64,000 bases of DNA from Endomychus coccineus (Eukaryota; Arthropoda; Insecta; Coleoptera; Endomychidae). The notes under the pieces are model-generated. The model was not told the origin of the DNA, did not search any database, and saw only the letters and a list, made by a program, of their open reading frames with translations. The stretch lies in the NCBI GenBank assembly GCA_958510875.1, contig OY294069.1, positions 164,051,111 to 164,115,110 of the forward strand, read 5' to 3'. Below are positions 1 to 12,299 of this stretch, one piece after another (positions within the stretch are counted from its first letter, which is position 1; every line of letters starts with the position of its first letter). Made by a program: the position numbers and the translations under genes.

Positions 1-51
1 TAGTTAAAACAAAGTGTTATTGTGACCTATTTCCCGAGAATTTTTATATAT

Positions 52-222
52 AATAAAAGAGTTCACACTGTGGATACACTATAACACCATTACTCACTAA
101 TAAATACTGTTAAAATACTGAAAACCTTTCCGCTACCAAATAGCCATCATCAGAATAAACTAAATTAGAAATCAAAATGTGTCTGTTCAAACACTATTTA
201 GAAATTATAGGGTATACAATTA
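52..222 (-). repeat. Penelope-like terminal repeat (pLTR), family A, solo copy
   Basis: This stretch matches 39183-39366 in the same orientation and 39715-39882 in the opposite one, at roughly 75-80% by eye. The 39-kb copy borders a GIY-YIG-type fragment, so I assign it to a Penelope-like retroelement. Read on the minus strand it carries CTGATGA (147-153) and, 16 nt later, GAAA (127-130), the spacing of a hammerhead ribozyme core. No coding sequence accompanies this copy. Confidence 0.55.
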
Positions 223-668
223 TTAATACCCTCTGGATACATAAGGCATGAGTGCCCAATCCTGACGTCACAAGCCAAAGGCTATATTGCAGCAGGTCAG
301 TTAAGACACAATCCCAATACCGACAGTAATACAAAATGAAACAATACTGAATCATTTCTAACATCTCTTGAACTCGGTGTTGTTAATTCATTCAAAGCCG
401 AACTGTACTCCCACGTATCCTATTGATTTAATGAAATCCTCAAGAGCTTGATTTTCGAATCATCCTCTAAGTTACCTTTGTCGAAAGACCAGAACGTTCG
501 GCGGTCTTACTACCATAACAAAAATGAATAAAACAATTGTGAATCCAATCAATGGTGGAAAGTCTTCATAATGTTTAACAAGCGATGCTTTTTTCATTAA
601 CTCATTAGTGATTCATACTGATATCATTGTTTGATGATCTTAAGATTCTCAAATATCTCTATACTTAC

Positions 669-932
669 CACAACTCGACCATGGTAAATCAGGTAGGTAA
701 ACTACTATATTCAATATATAGAATATCGTCCATGATATAATTATACAATAATATATATCTAATAAAAATACAATTGTCATGCTTGCGTATCCAACTCCTT
801 TCAAAATTGGACACAGCTGTCCAACGAATGTCATTCCTCCTGATCCTAAGTATTGTCCTATGGCTACTTCTTGGAAAAACATCGGTATACCACATAGAAT
901 CATGGCCACTGTGTACGTCACCAGAAATGCTC
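669..932 (-). CDS. SLC6 transporter, coding exon 2 (partial gene)
   Basis: Second coding exon of a sodium- and chloride-dependent SLC6 transporter. The polypyrimidine acceptor ends in CAG at 935-933 and the donor GTAAG begins at 668. Both borders are phase 1, matching exon 1, so joining restores the family motif NGGGAFLVTY at the end of TM1 and start of TM2. The exon encodes TM2 (GIPMFFQEVAIGQY, close to the family GxPxFxxExxxGQ pattern), the intracellular loop with the CPILKGVGYA segment, and TM3 with the paired Tyr of LLDIYYCIIISW that lies near the substrate site in relatives. It ends at LPWSSC, the beginning of the large extracellular loop. Later exons are to the left of the window. Substrate cannot be decided from these exons. 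Confidence 0.9.
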
Positions 933-2249
933 CTGAAATAAAGAAGATTTGCTTGTTCAACTGTTTCAATTTATTGGTCACCATATTAATAGATCTTCTG
1001 TCATGTATTATATCAAACGTTATATTATGAAATTCTTGAGACACATGATTAATCTAAAGTGTAGATGATGTCATATCCAGTCGTGTGGTTGTCTACTTAA
1101 ATATAATTGTTGCCTCCGCTCTAGAACTTTGGATTAGTTATTTGAATGTTCAGAAAACGAGGATATAGAGAGAAATCTGTATTTGTTGTATTAGCTCAGA
1201 CAACTCAATCAGACCACCATTTGTTTATGTTTATGTTCAACCCGTGACGCAACCATAACCCATCATTCGCAATACGAACTATTAATGTTGTCATGCTTTG
1301 AGCAACGTCAGACCGATATCAAGATAAATTGGTCAGGCATTAGTTTTTAATATTGAGCTAGATATAAATAAGCGTGTTTGGTGCTTAATGTGAATAATAT
1401 CTTAATAGATATTCGACAATAATGGAAAAATCCTTGATAGCATATATATTTTACTTAAACCAAATCATCTGCGTTGAAAGTAGCGGCTTTCAAATGCGTT
1501 CCACATTTTGTTATAACATAATATAATGGGACAACTTTCTCCATAAAATTTTCAGAGGAGCTAGAAAGAAAACTTTTTGCATGCTGGGATGTTAAGACAA
1601 ACAAATTTTCTTCTAAACTCTGGTTATTATAATAGCTGATAATGTTTTAATGTCCACTACATGGCACTTTCTAATACTAACTTAGACTGATTAAGAACTT
1701 ATTTAACTCTATTGAACTTACTGCACTTAATGAACTTAATGAACTTAATTCTCACTATCATTTAAAATAATAAAATATCAATTCTCAAGGGAGAAGCCTT
1801 GCTCCTCCTTTAACAGTTCGGCGAAGGTTGACCAACGTGCCGGCACTGAAACTCATGTCATTCCATCACGGTCGAAACCTTGTTGACTCATCATTTGTTA
1901 TGCTATATAATACAATAACAAATATGTTGTATGTTCATATTCAATAAACATTATTATGACAAAGGAAATAGGATATTGTGAGTTATTTTATTTAGGATTA
2001 ATGTAATAAATGATGATGATAATAAAGGCTTAGAAAGGGTCCTGCGCAATATAAGAAGTTATAGTTACGACTTTTGTCTTTGTATATGAACATCATATTA
2101 TTATTATTGTTAATGGAACAGAAGTATATCTACATTCATTAGACACTTCAAGATATATTATTTTCTAGTTCACACTGTATCAACCCAGAAGGTGATTGGA
2201 CATAATATACCCCATACCATCCAATGAAACCAAAAGAGCGAGACAGGAA

Positions 2250-2790
2250 CAGGTTGACGCAATTGATCTGGCAAAGATTTTGGAATGAGGATCTGATAAT
2301 CTAGTAGAGTTTAACGTAAACAAAACTCAAGCTTGCGTCTTCTCCAAGAAGGCAGATCCCCCAATCCCTAATATGATGATGTCAGGTACAACCATTCCTA
2401 TGAAGTCTTCCATAACAATGCTCAGGATCATCACCAAGAGCACCTTCTCATGGGATGTTTATGTGAGGTTCATTGCGGAAACGACTTCACAAAAACTTGG
2501 TTTTCTATTCCGTGCCAAGAGCTACTTTACATCCCAGCAGCTCCTCAAAATCGACATAATCGACATAATCCTCATAACGAATTCATTGACCTCTTCATAG
2601 AAAGGTGGGAGATCTTTCACTTTTCTATAGATATTTCCATGGTCGATGTTCATCTGTTGTTCCAGCACGAGAGATTCCAGATGGGCAAACTTGACGAACT
2701 CAAACTAGTCATCCCTTCACTGTCAAGCTTGACACATGCCAATTTTCTTCCTACCAGACAGTTTAAAAAAAAGATTCAATTTACGTAATA
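2250..2790 (+). mobile_element. LINE family A, reverse transcriptase 3' fragment
   Basis: Degenerate 3' part of a non-LTR reverse transcriptase. The reading passes NKTQACVFSKKADPPI, the segment after the catalytic FADD motif where the template strand is gripped, then IAETTSQKLGFLFRAKSYF. The nucleotide sequence closely follows copies at 22840-23790 (+), 32440-32560 (+), 50580-50950 (-) and 62744-63830 (-). The catalytic core is missing and several frame changes are needed, so this is a dead 5'-truncated copy inside the SLC6 intron. Confidence 0.7.
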
Positions 2791-3559
2791 TTCATGTTGT
2801 AAATAGATTTTTCACAATTCATGCCTACTTCTATTCCTGTTAGATATTATGTATTAGAAATGCAAAATATACAACACATGCAGATTTCACTCGTATATGA
2901 AACGAGTTATACTGGAGCAAAAGAATGTAACATTATTTGAATCAAATGATGTTTGCTTCGCAACACTATACGTACAAAAACTGTGTAGAATCTCTCATAT
3001 GATTCAAAAGGAAATCGTTCACATTGTTCATGAGGGAATTTAAAATGTAAAATTGTTGCACCTCTCGTGACCACATTTGGGATTCAAACAGAGATGAATG
3101 TAGCGAACTCCTCTGACACAACCGAACGAAACATACGTAGGGGAACCGAATTTGCATTCATATTAACATCCGTAACTCCATAAAACCTGGGTTTATGGTA
3201 ATCCGGAACTGTGAGTGGTGATGTTTGTAATTGGTACTAGTCACTAACGAAATCAGTACAATCAATTGTGATACTAATTATTTAAAGATCACTACTTAAC
3301 CTACTAAGCTGGTGATCTCACGTGTTGGTTGATTCCTTCGGTTAGTTCTATCTGTATTGCAGTTTTATAATGACAGATGTAAGATTAACGATGTCCTATG
3401 ACGAAAACTTCAGGAAACACGTGTTCTACCAGTTAAGATCTCAACAGCAGTTTGAAATATAGTAATTTCTGTACAAAAAGACAGGCGGAGAAGACTTAAA
3501 ATGAAAGACCAGGTCATGGGCCACTACTCATTAGAAAACGTAGATTTACTAGACTACGT

Positions 3560-3960
3560 TTTGCAAGGAAACGAATGAATTGGACCATGACGACTGTAAC
3601 GGAACAAGAATAAGTCACAACTCATCAAATGGATGTTGTCATCCGATCCTTGTGGAGTCCAGGAGACAGGTTCCCTGTCTGCAATATATCTCCGAAGTTC
3701 CCATTTTTGGTGACAATTTCATTTTCATGCAGGATACCGACCGGTTCCAGGTTGTTAGAGAGGTACAGAACTACCTTCGATTTCTTCATATTCCAATTGT
3801 GACCTGGCCACCAAGAAGCTCAGATAAGAACCCCATATTGCATCTATGGGATGCACTAAAACGTTCTTGTCGAATACAATAATATTCTCCAGGAAACCAT
3901 TCAAAACTAGATCAATAATATACCCAGAACGCAATGATAAGAGCTAGAGAAGGTTCTACA
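3560..3960 (+). pseudogene. Tc1-like transposase relic
   Basis: The reading at 3580-3882 contains FMQDTDRFQVVREVQNYL and then WPPRSSDKNPILHLWDALKR, which follow the Tc1 patterns around the second catalytic Asp (QDNARPH) and the WPxxSPDLNPIEHLWD block with the third acidic residue. Several key positions are changed (NARPH to TDRFQ; PIEHLW to PILHLW), so the copy cannot be active. The N-terminal paired helix-turn-helix was not found upstream. Confidence 0.7.
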
Positions 3961-5178
3961 CTAAGCTCAGCCCACTCCCTGACCAAACCATTTTGAGCCT
4001 ACATACTCTAATCGCTCTCTACACAGAACAGTGCTGCCATCTATGAAAGTTAGTGGGAGACGCTCAATGTCGACTCTGTTTGATGATGAAAAGGCCTTTT
4101 GATGGTTCGAGAGTAGGTTCAATCAGTTTTATAAGTTCAGTTTCTTGTGGAATAGATCAATACTTGGTGGGATTGCGAAACCCAATTGATTTGGAGGTAT
4201 GGAAATTTGATATAAGTATCACATACTATTCTGATTCAGAAATGACACAGATCATTGGTTCTTAACTTCATTGAAGTTCCATCTCATCTATGTATCGGTT
4301 GCTCCAAGAATGAATCAACGTTTTCAAGAATATCCTGATAAGAATCCAATATTAAGCAATCAGTGAATCTTGAACCACGTTAAGAGCTTGATGGAGGATT
4401 TTCTCCCCAGAGGCATACAGTTTCAGACCAACCATTTGAAATAAGTAGGTGATCTGATGCCTCTGGTCGTTCGGTAATCCAGAGTAATATCCACGAAACC
4501 GTCTTAACGCAATGGAGAGCGGCAGCAGTGTGATTTTGAACACAAAGACTCTCCTTGGAAAACACCCCTTTTGAATGTTACCAATTCTGTCAAGACACGT
4601 CGTGTGCCTGATGTGGTAGCAAAACTAATCACTAATGAAGATACATTACATTTTGTAATCATGTGTTATCTTCAAAGTTAATACCATTTGACCAAATCTA
4701 CAACTAAACCCTTGAACGAGCCTCAATAATTAACTGGATAGTCTTCTATTATCACATTTCGATTTCTGGCCCACTCAAAGGAAACCGGAACCTAAAATCT
4801 ACCATGATGCAAAACTTCGGAAAAATAAAAGTAATAATAACAAGTTTTGCTGATGGGTTAATTTTTTACTGGAGCTTATACTCAAAGGTTTGAATAGAAA
4901 TTCTATTTTTCTATGACACTTTTTCTCAGATGCATTTCTGATATGAAACTTCAGTAATTAAACCAGACAAAGCGTGTAGATCTTTTATGTTTTCCATTGT
5001 AAATATTATTTCACATTCACCTACTTTATAGATAATGCCACCAGCTCTCGAAGTTTTATTGCCATTGGAACGAATGCTCGATCCAATTTCCTTCAAGCTA
5101 GACGTACAAAAGATCTATTTGACGCTGAATTGAAAGACACTCGCATCGTTTCCCGTAATAAATAAGAAACAAATTTAC

Positions 5179-5437
5179 CTCCGCCGTTCTTAAAGCACAA
5201 ATAAGGAAACCTCCACACATTCCCAAGTCCGACTGACAGGCTGATACACGAAAACAGAAAGTCCAGTTTATTTCCCCAGCCGCCTCGGTCCACGTCTAGA
5301 ACAGGTGCCTTAGAAGTATCCATATGACTGCTCTCTTGAAATGTAGTTTTCTCAGGGAAGTTGAAACTTAGAAATGATTTCTCGTCCAAAGTATCCTCTA
5401 CTGGTTCATTCGGAGAGGTGAATATATTATTGGCCAT
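5179..5437 (-). CDS. SLC6 transporter, coding exon 1 with start codon
   Basis: First coding exon of the SLC6 transporter. The start is the ATG at 5437 in a favourable insect context (AAAATGG). About 50 cytosolic N-terminal residues precede [15 protein letters not shown], the beginning of TM1. The unwound TM1 segment [14 protein letters not shown] carries the backbone and Asn that coordinate sodium, with the family's conserved WRFPYL. The donor GGTAAATT follows the first base of a Gly codon (phase 1). A 13-codon upstream ORF (ATG 5484, stop 5445-5443) ends just before the start codon. The N-terminal segment looks specific to this gene and gave no hint of substrate. Confidence 0.9.
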
Positions 5438-5442
5438 TTTAT

Positions 5443-5484
5443 CTAGAAATTCAAAAGCAAAACTGATTGATCATGTTTATCCAT
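5443..5484 (-). promoter_or_regulatory. Possible upstream ORF in SLC6 leader
   Basis: A 13-codon ATG-to-TAG reading frame lies directly upstream of the SLC6 start, out of frame with it, with 5 nt between its stop and the main ATG. If the transcript includes it, it could reduce initiation at the main start. The transcription start is unknown, so this is an inference. Confidence 0.3.
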
Positions 5485-5856
5485 AGTGCACGTAAAATTT
5501 TTAAATTAATTAATCTAATAATAAATTGATTGTTGAAGCCGTTATTTTATGATGAATTGCATATTGAGAAACACGATAAATAAATGATTCTTACTTATTT
5601 TTCCTATCCACAGAATTAGATATAATAAAAACGAAGGCAATAAATAATGGCTATAATATTAATATCATAAATAAATAATTCAATTGCCTTTAAACAAACA
5701 AAAATTTCCATAGATTATACCTACCCCAAATTTGAGAATGATAATAAACATAAATTTGCCCCTATTATAAATTTTGGTCCTTTTACAAATAAGATAGCTA
5801 ATATTACATAATTTTGTTTACACTAACAACCTTTATTCACTTGAATTGTAACTTAT

Positions 5857-6080
5857 TTGAACCACTTTTTAACTGCGATACAGCCAATATCAAAGACAGC
5901 AAACAAGCCTACAAAGGGGCTGAAGTTTTTAGTGAATATGTCCGGAAAGGTGACTCTCACAATAGATCATGAGACCCTAAGGCTCATAACCTCCAAAGAA
6001 AACGTTTCCTTCACCTTCGCAAGAAAAATATGCCCATCTTATTCGCCGGATTTGACATGGATGGATTGTTTTTGAGGCTT
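5857..6080 (+). pseudogene. Possible mariner transposase relic
   Basis: A short open stretch ending in CPSYSPDLTWMDCF resembles the mariner block HPPYSPDLxPxDxxLF around the third catalytic Asp. The part before it resembles no transposase I recognise, so only the last 20 codons support the call. It lies just upstream of the SLC6 first exon in the opposite orientation. Confidence 0.35.
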
Positions 6081-6463
6081 CATAAAATAATAATAGTAAT
6101 ATTAACGAATTAGGAGGAAATTTTATACGGTGCCACAATCCAGTGTGAATATTTATTGTGAATAGTGATCATGATATATTATAATATAACATTTTCTATT
6201 TTCTCAAGTGTTTCAGTTCTACTTTTTTGTTTACGTTGATGAGAAATTTTTTTTTCTTCAATCTTATAACCGTTGTTAGAATCCTCATTTAATTGTTCTA
6301 AAATCTGTAAAATTGTTGAACAATTCTATGCTAGATTATTTGTCCAATTAGGCATTTCTAAATGACATAAGGCTATTATTTAGAATAAAGAAATTTTAAG
6401 AATTCAAGAAATACAATTGTCTCTAATATTTCGTAAAAATGGTAAAATTGAGCAACATGATAC

Positions 6464-7110
6464 AGGGTGCGGCAAAATATACCCACACACGTTTGTTTTA
6501 AGAAAAAAAAATTAAACGCATCAAAAAATTCTCACAATGTATAGTTATATATGGGGTTATCATAAAGTAAGGGGCCCATTTTAAATTGTCATACAGTTTC
6601 AAGAAATTATGCTAGTAGCAAAACATAAACAGAATCAAGTTGCTTCAATAATTGGATTTTATCTTTGGAAAACAAAAGAATTGTTGTGACAACTATTGAT
6701 ACAAGTGTCAAATGGAATAATCGTAATTTAGAGAATTATTGTTCTCAAAATAGAACTCGCGTAACGTGAATTGTGACAATTTGAACATGGTTAGGCAAAC
6801 AAGAATTGGTTTAGTGCAATGTTATTATGAAGGCGGTAGAAATTACACTACTGGATTACGAAGATTTCGTACGAAAAGAGGTTTGAGAGCAGGGCCGTGC
6901 CAAATGAAGGCGTATCGTAATTTGATTAGCAAATTTGAAAGAACAGGGTCATTGAAAGACCTATCGAGATCAGGAAGACCTGGGACAGTATCTGGAAGCA
7001 AATTCAAGCAACTCAATCAGAAATGTTAAATAGTGCTGTATACAATTTGGAGGAACGATTGGTAATTTTACAACAACGAAATGGAGATCATATCGAGCAT
7101 TTGCGGTAAC
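6464..7110 (+). mobile_element. DUF4817-type transposon, internally deleted
   Basis: The ORF at 6766-7029 has the N-terminal helix-turn-helix seen in arthropod DUF4817-type (mariner-related, DDE_3) transposases: QCYYEGGRNYTTGLRRF then LISKFERTGSLKDLSRSGRP. Shortly after, another frame gives QQRNGDHIEHLR, which resembles the extreme C-terminus of the same proteins. The whole DDE core between them is absent, so this looks like an internal deletion derivative and not random truncation. An untranslated 5' stretch starts near 6464. Confidence 0.6.
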
Positions 7111-7114
7111 TACT

Positions 7115-8475
7115 GTTTGACATCAGAAATCTCATTACGTAAGCAACTAGAATCCATTTTCTTCTTATTATTAATTTGATTTGTCAAAATTATATAATAA
7201 ATTGAAATATATCCCTTACTCCATGATCACCTATTATATCTCACAAATCACCCCTCTGTTCATCTGCGGGTCGTGAAATTAGTGTTCTGGAAGTCGAAAC
7301 CTTCCTACAAAACCAGGTCTACATGCTGCTCAAAATTTTTACACAAAAAAATTATAATTCCAATGGACTAAGAATTAATATTCAAGATAATGTTATATGA
7401 TAGAAATAACAACTTGCCTCTTTAATAACCATATTCGATATTGTTAATATCCCAATTCAGTAGACCTAAGTATATCCAAATATTCTAAATTAGTTCTGAA
7501 AATAATGCAGTAGATTTGTAATATTTGTAGCGACTTAAGCTTCCAATACTAAAATATATAATATGAACTAGATTCTTCTTCATGCGTAACTTATTTTTAT
7601 CGTTTGATAATGGCAATTTAACCATTGAAACTGCCTCTACCATGTGCGTAACTAATTTAGTGGTTAACGCATTGCGAAAGCATTGTTGTTTATTCCGTTT
7701 ATCAGTAATTTATTGTCAACTTATCGTCAATCCATTAAAAGGCTGTTGAGATAAAACCTAGATATGACAGGCTTACACAATGAATTCCCCATATTTGTTT
7801 TATACATAAAACATATGACGACTTCCACATGAAGAACAACGAGGCACATGTTCTATTGAACTAAAAATAAATATTGGCTATTACTTCACGCTGGAACATG
7901 AACTTACCAATTACCAAAGCTATTATTAATATTGATGAGAATGAAAACAACTTTATTGCTTCAGGGTGAACTTTCTGGTCAAGCCCTTAGGTGTATTTGA
8001 TTCCCGGGAGAAAATAAGTTATTCAAAAGCCAGTGCTTTCATTAATTCGTCTATACCTTGGACTATTTTTAGCATACTGATGGATGAAACATACATTAAT
8101 TACTTATATAAAACTATCTACAACAGTAGTCTCTGATTGAATCTTCAACAATTTCCTTCCTGTTTGCGCTCTCGATGATCACAAGCCCCAATTCAATGAT
8201 ACGGTAAACCACTCGCATTTATTGAAAAAAGTAGAAACTATTGGGTTAAGAAGAAAGTCTGTTCATAATTTACTTGGGAAAAAAACAGTTTGTACAAATA
8301 AACAATACGCTAAGTAGGTCAAGAACTGTAGAGTATGGGATTAAGCAAAGAACTGTGATTGGTCCTATTTTTTTAGTTTTCATACAAATGATTTGCCGAA
8401 TTCCGTGAAATACTAGCTTTCCGTTTCGAATAGTCTAACATCGCTTCTCCTGAAAACTCTAGAGAAACTAACTGA
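7115..8475. other. AT-rich intergenic sequence
   Basis: I see no gene, RNA or clear repeat here. Reading frames are short in all six frames. Confidence 0.5.
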
Positions 8476-8479
8476 TCGA

Positions 8480-9520
8480 CATGCATGTCAGGAATGGAAC
8501 TCTTATGAGAAATTCCCTACATCGTAACCAGTATCCCTACCAACCCGGGAAATCCTGCGAAATGGTGATATACGAGCTATTACAGAGAGCAGAGAAATCG
8601 CAACACTGCAATGGGATCTAGCTTTCTGGACCTAGGAGGAGCTTTTGATAACACCTCTTTCGGGTCAATTGCTTGAGCAACGTGAAAGCTAAGGATAGAA
8701 GGTCTGCTGTGCAGATGGATCCACAATATGCCCCGATGCAAGGCAGCTATAAGGACTTACAATGAGGTTGAGAAAGAGGTGTGGAGGATGTCCGCAGGGA
8801 GCTGTACTGTCACCTCAAACCTTGAATGGCCGGGAGAACACTGGGCACAATACTCATATAATACCAGGGGATTCCGTATGGCTTACCGAACGCACCAAGA
8901 TGGAAAAAAGTACAGAGTGAAAGTACCTATACTTGCGACAGAATTCCAAGCAAACATATCAGCAATTAAAATATGTGCTCGAATTATAAAGGAGATCCTA
9001 TGAGATTAGACAAAACACAATCATAGGCAATCAACGGCACTAGTAAAGAACTCCAATAGAATGACACTCGTATGGGAGTCTGAGTTAATAACACATGAAG
9101 GGCCTGAAACTGCCGTCACACTCCCAAAGACGGAGGTGGAACAACCCCTGATTGGACCAGAACCAACCTGGGGAAATTCTCATGCCAGAGCTAAATCTGT
9201 AATCCAAAATTGGCTCGAGGCAGAGCACCGTGCCTATTGGAGGGAACTATGTATGTCGCATTCTAAGCGACTAATATGAGATTTCCAGCAATAATGAGTG
9301 CAAAATCTACTGACGTACAGCAGACAAGAACTACGAAATCTTGTTGCATTCCTGACCGGAAACGCAACAAACATCTCTGCACGATGGGTTCGGTAGATCA
9401 GCCCACGTGCAGGGATTGCGACATGGAAGAAGAGATACCCATGCATGTGCTGTGCCGGTGCACGGCATATGTTGTCAAGAAAATAAAAGTTGGAAACTTG
9501 ATATTCTAATTAGAGAATTA
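8480..9520 (+). mobile_element. LINE family B-like RT and RNase H relic
   Basis: A non-LTR element readable only across several frameshifts. In order: reverse transcriptase segment around LHRNQYPYQPGKSCEM and a FLDLxGAFDNTSF-like piece (8520-8680), a CPQG-type motif near 8790, then RNase H: an AEFQA-like segment at 8935-8970 (ILATEFQANISAIKICAR), SNRMTLVWESE near 9055, and the C-terminal part with RNWL-like VIQNWLEAEHRAYW. It ends with a zinc-knuckle-like segment (TCRDCDMEEEIPMHVLCRC, 9409-9465). The presence of RNase H after RT places it with the I/R1/LOA-like lineages. Stops and frame changes show it is dead. Confidence 0.7.
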
Positions 9521-10620
9521 GGAAGTTCGTCTTGAGGAAGCTGGTGATTTGTCCTTAGAGTCGGTCCCACATGTGCTCTATAAGATTGCAGTCTGGCGAA
9601 CCAGCAGTCCATTCCATTCGGGAAATATTCTGCTCGTGCAGTGCCAAATTTAGAATTATTCATTGGTGAAGTTAGACATTGTCGTCCAGAAGAACCAAAT
9701 CAGGTCCAACCGATTCTTTTGACCGTTCATAGCTTGGTTAATCATGAAAAGCACCAGACCGTTACAGGGCCGTCTTCAAGTGAAACAGTTGTAGCCATTG
9801 ATCGTTCCATATATCTCTCCCCACGTTCACTCCACGTGAGAATACGACTATCCAGATCATATAGCGTTTATCTTTATATACCTGTGAAGCTACAATTACA
9901 TCTGGCAAATTCTTCCACACTAAAATTACGATGCTTGTTCTGTGGGAAACACGGTGTATGTATTCAACAAAGCGTAATGTCCAGATCATTTGATTCTGAG
10001 GCCCTGTTCATGGAAGCTTCTTCTGACTGTAGATGTGCACTAAACCTGGGTGAAGTATTGATGCGATTCATCATCTGCAGCACCCTCACAATGGACAATC
10101 ATGTGAGATACATTGCGTGCAAAGGGCTATTTTACACCCCCGCAGCTCTACATAATCCACGAAGCACAGATTTGATCGGTGCTGTAGATATGCTCAGATG
10201 TTTGGAGTTCAGCTCCCAAGCATATCCGAATGCTCTCAGATTCTATGCAGAAGAGAACTATTTTTCTGATTGAGAATGTCAGACTTACGAATCCATTGGC
10301 AAACTAGACGAGCTCTAGCTGGTCTTCGTATTGTTCTCTCTACCTGATTTCATTTTGATTTTAAATGGCGAAGTTTTGGAACTCTTCTAAGAGTATTTCT
10401 CTTCTACGAATATTGTTGATTTTCCTCTCGTACATGTTTTAAAAAACAGAAAACGGTCCTGCCATTATCATGTCGTATATTTGCATTACCAGTTTCCTGG
10501 ATTCGATTCCGACTTCGAGACACATTGTAAATTTGAGCAACTTGTCCTTGTGTACGATTACCATCTTATAAAACGTCGCAAAATCGTGCGGAAGAAGTCC
10601 CTTTTGTGGCATTGAAATGC
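9490..10620 (-). pseudogene. Tc1-like transposase, near full length but decayed
   Basis: Read on the minus strand from 10620 down, pieces of all parts of a Tc1 transposase appear in order: the helix-turn-helix (RGQVAQIYNVSRSRNRIQET near 10510-10570), a WSERGERYMERSM segment near 9800, VTVWCF near 9750, and finally WTAGSPDCNLIEHMWDRL (9560-9610), which matches the WPxxSPDLNPIEHxWD block. Many stops and frameshifts separate them. The plus-strand ORF at 9641-10273 is only an antisense shadow. No terminal inverted repeats were recognised. Confidence 0.75.
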
Positions 10621-10649
10621 ATATTAGCTACAACGGAAATATTATGGAT

Positions 10650-11275
10650 AAGAATAAACCGAATAAAATGACGTGAATGTTAAAAAATCCGTATAAACTC
10701 ATGGTTATATGAAGAGAATACTTTACATTTCTCTAATACTGGAATTCCTTATTATATCATGTAGATAACAAAAAAAATAGCATTTTGGAAGAATATCAAA
10801 CAATGACTGGACCAAAAATATAATTTCAGTGAAATGTTAAAAAGGAAAGTATGAATTATCCACCTTAAAAGATGCCTAGGTTCCATTCAGGAAGGTTGAT
10901 GAACAAATATGAATTCCTAGTAAATTTAACTTTCACACATAATTAAAAACATATCAATAACGCTCAGAAAAATTTACCAAACTTCACTGAAAACTCGTGT
11001 TTCGCCATTATTCTTCATTTTCCACAAGCTTCTCAGAAGTAAGAAAGAAACACTGCGTGATCCACATACACTAATCCAATGAAACTTACTATCATTTCAA
11101 GTTCAAATCTATTCCCGAGTTTTGGCAGTTGTAATGGCTTAATAATTGGGTTCTAATATGCTATTTTTGTCTTCTATCTATTTTAGAATATGTGATTTCT
11201 GATCTGTATTATCACTTACATCACACGTGGCTGTATTAACTTTATGCCCATCTGTTTGGCAAGTGCATAATTAGT
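10650..11275. other. AT-rich spacer
   Basis: No coding signal, RNA or repeat structure seen between the Tc1 relic and the mariner relic. Confidence 0.5.
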
Positions 11276-11278
11276 GTA

Positions 11279-11985
11279 GTACGAGGGCGATGTGAAAAGT
11301 CCTGAAAACTCAAATGAGAAATGATTCATTTGGTCAAAACTTATTTTATTTCTCAACATAATATCATTGTAGCCCTATACACTTGGTCCAACGTTTTTCC
11401 AATTCCTAAATCCCTTCCAAATAATACGCTTTCAGAAATCATACAAAATAGGCGTTTGTTTCAGCCAAGACCTCATCGTTGGAGACAAATCCTTTTCCGC
11501 CGAGCCATGTATTTGGAAATAGATAACATTCGCAGGATCCAAATCTGGAGGATATGGTAAATGGAGAACCAATTCGTAGCGCCATTTGTGCAATTTTGTC
11601 ATTGCGACTGCGAACCTGTGCGCCGGTGCGTTGTTCTGGTCGAAGAACCCTTTTTTTCTTTGCCAAATGCAGCCGCTTTCGCTTCAAATCGGCGTCGATT
11701 TGATCCAACACCTCTACATATTATTATTTACGCCGGTGATCATTTTGCCCTTTTCAAGGAAATCGATATGGACGTGTGCATTCCAAAAAAACTGTTGCCA
11801 TGATTTTGTTGGTCGATAAACCCACTTTGGCCTTTTTGAAAAATAAAATTTCACATCAACTTATGTCCAGAAATGCTTCAATAAAAACCTACAGTGCTTT
11901 GAAGAGGGGGGGAGAGTGGAAGATGGTTCCCGTTATACAGGGTACTTGTGCAAACTTCAATGGAGGAATCTTCGACTAATTTCAA
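11279..11985 (-). pseudogene. mariner transposase relic with 3' end
   Basis: Minus-strand reading 11711-11439 follows the C-terminal third of a mariner transposase: LLDQIDADLKRKRLHLAKKK, then an altered version of the QDNAPAH motif, and FPNTWLGGKGFVSNDEV with AETNAYF, the usual terminal segment. The YSPDLAPSDYFLF stretch is frame-shifted. The terminal sequence near 11279-11310, beginning TACGAGGG, resembles a mariner inverted repeat and marks the 3' end next to a TA. The 5' part, upstream of about 11985, is missing or unrecognisable. Confidence 0.75.
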
Positions 11986-12299
11986 GATTAAAAGTTCACT
12001 GAACATGGGTCCGCAACAGCTTGATTTTTGAGATACCAAAAAAAAATTGTATTTATTTTTTATTCATATTTTTGTTCAATGGCAATTTGACGAAATTCGG
12101 GATACTGGGAGTATCAATGATGAGAAACTCAAATATTCACTTAGTTTGTTGTTTAATGTTAGTGGGCGCCAATACAGTGTTGTACCTGGATTGAAATAAC
12201 CATAACTTTTTTGTGTCACACTATATGTCATTTTAGACTGAAGAAACTTGTTCTCCATTTAATTTTACATACAAAAGGCAACTGATATTTGCCGCTGGA

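Larger units (their letters stand above)
933..5178 (-). other. SLC6 intron 1
   Basis: A 4.2-kb intron with GT (5178-5177) and AG (934-933) borders. It holds a LINE family A fragment near 2.3-2.8 kb and a Tc1-like transposase relic near 3.6-3.9 kb, both on the plus strand, opposite to the gene. I saw no further SLC6 exon: the flanking exons meet in phase at adjacent conserved residues. Confidence 0.8.

Noticed and set aside
9641..10273. A 210-codon plus-strand ORF
   Set aside because: The opposite strand reads as a Tc1 transposase in the right motif order, so this is an antisense shadow.
11321..11979. Several overlapping plus-strand ORFs
   Set aside because: They are antisense to the mariner C-terminal region on the minus strand.
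12076..12258. A 60-codon minus-strand ORF
   Set aside because: It may be transposon 3' untranslated sequence, but no motif supports a coding or family call.
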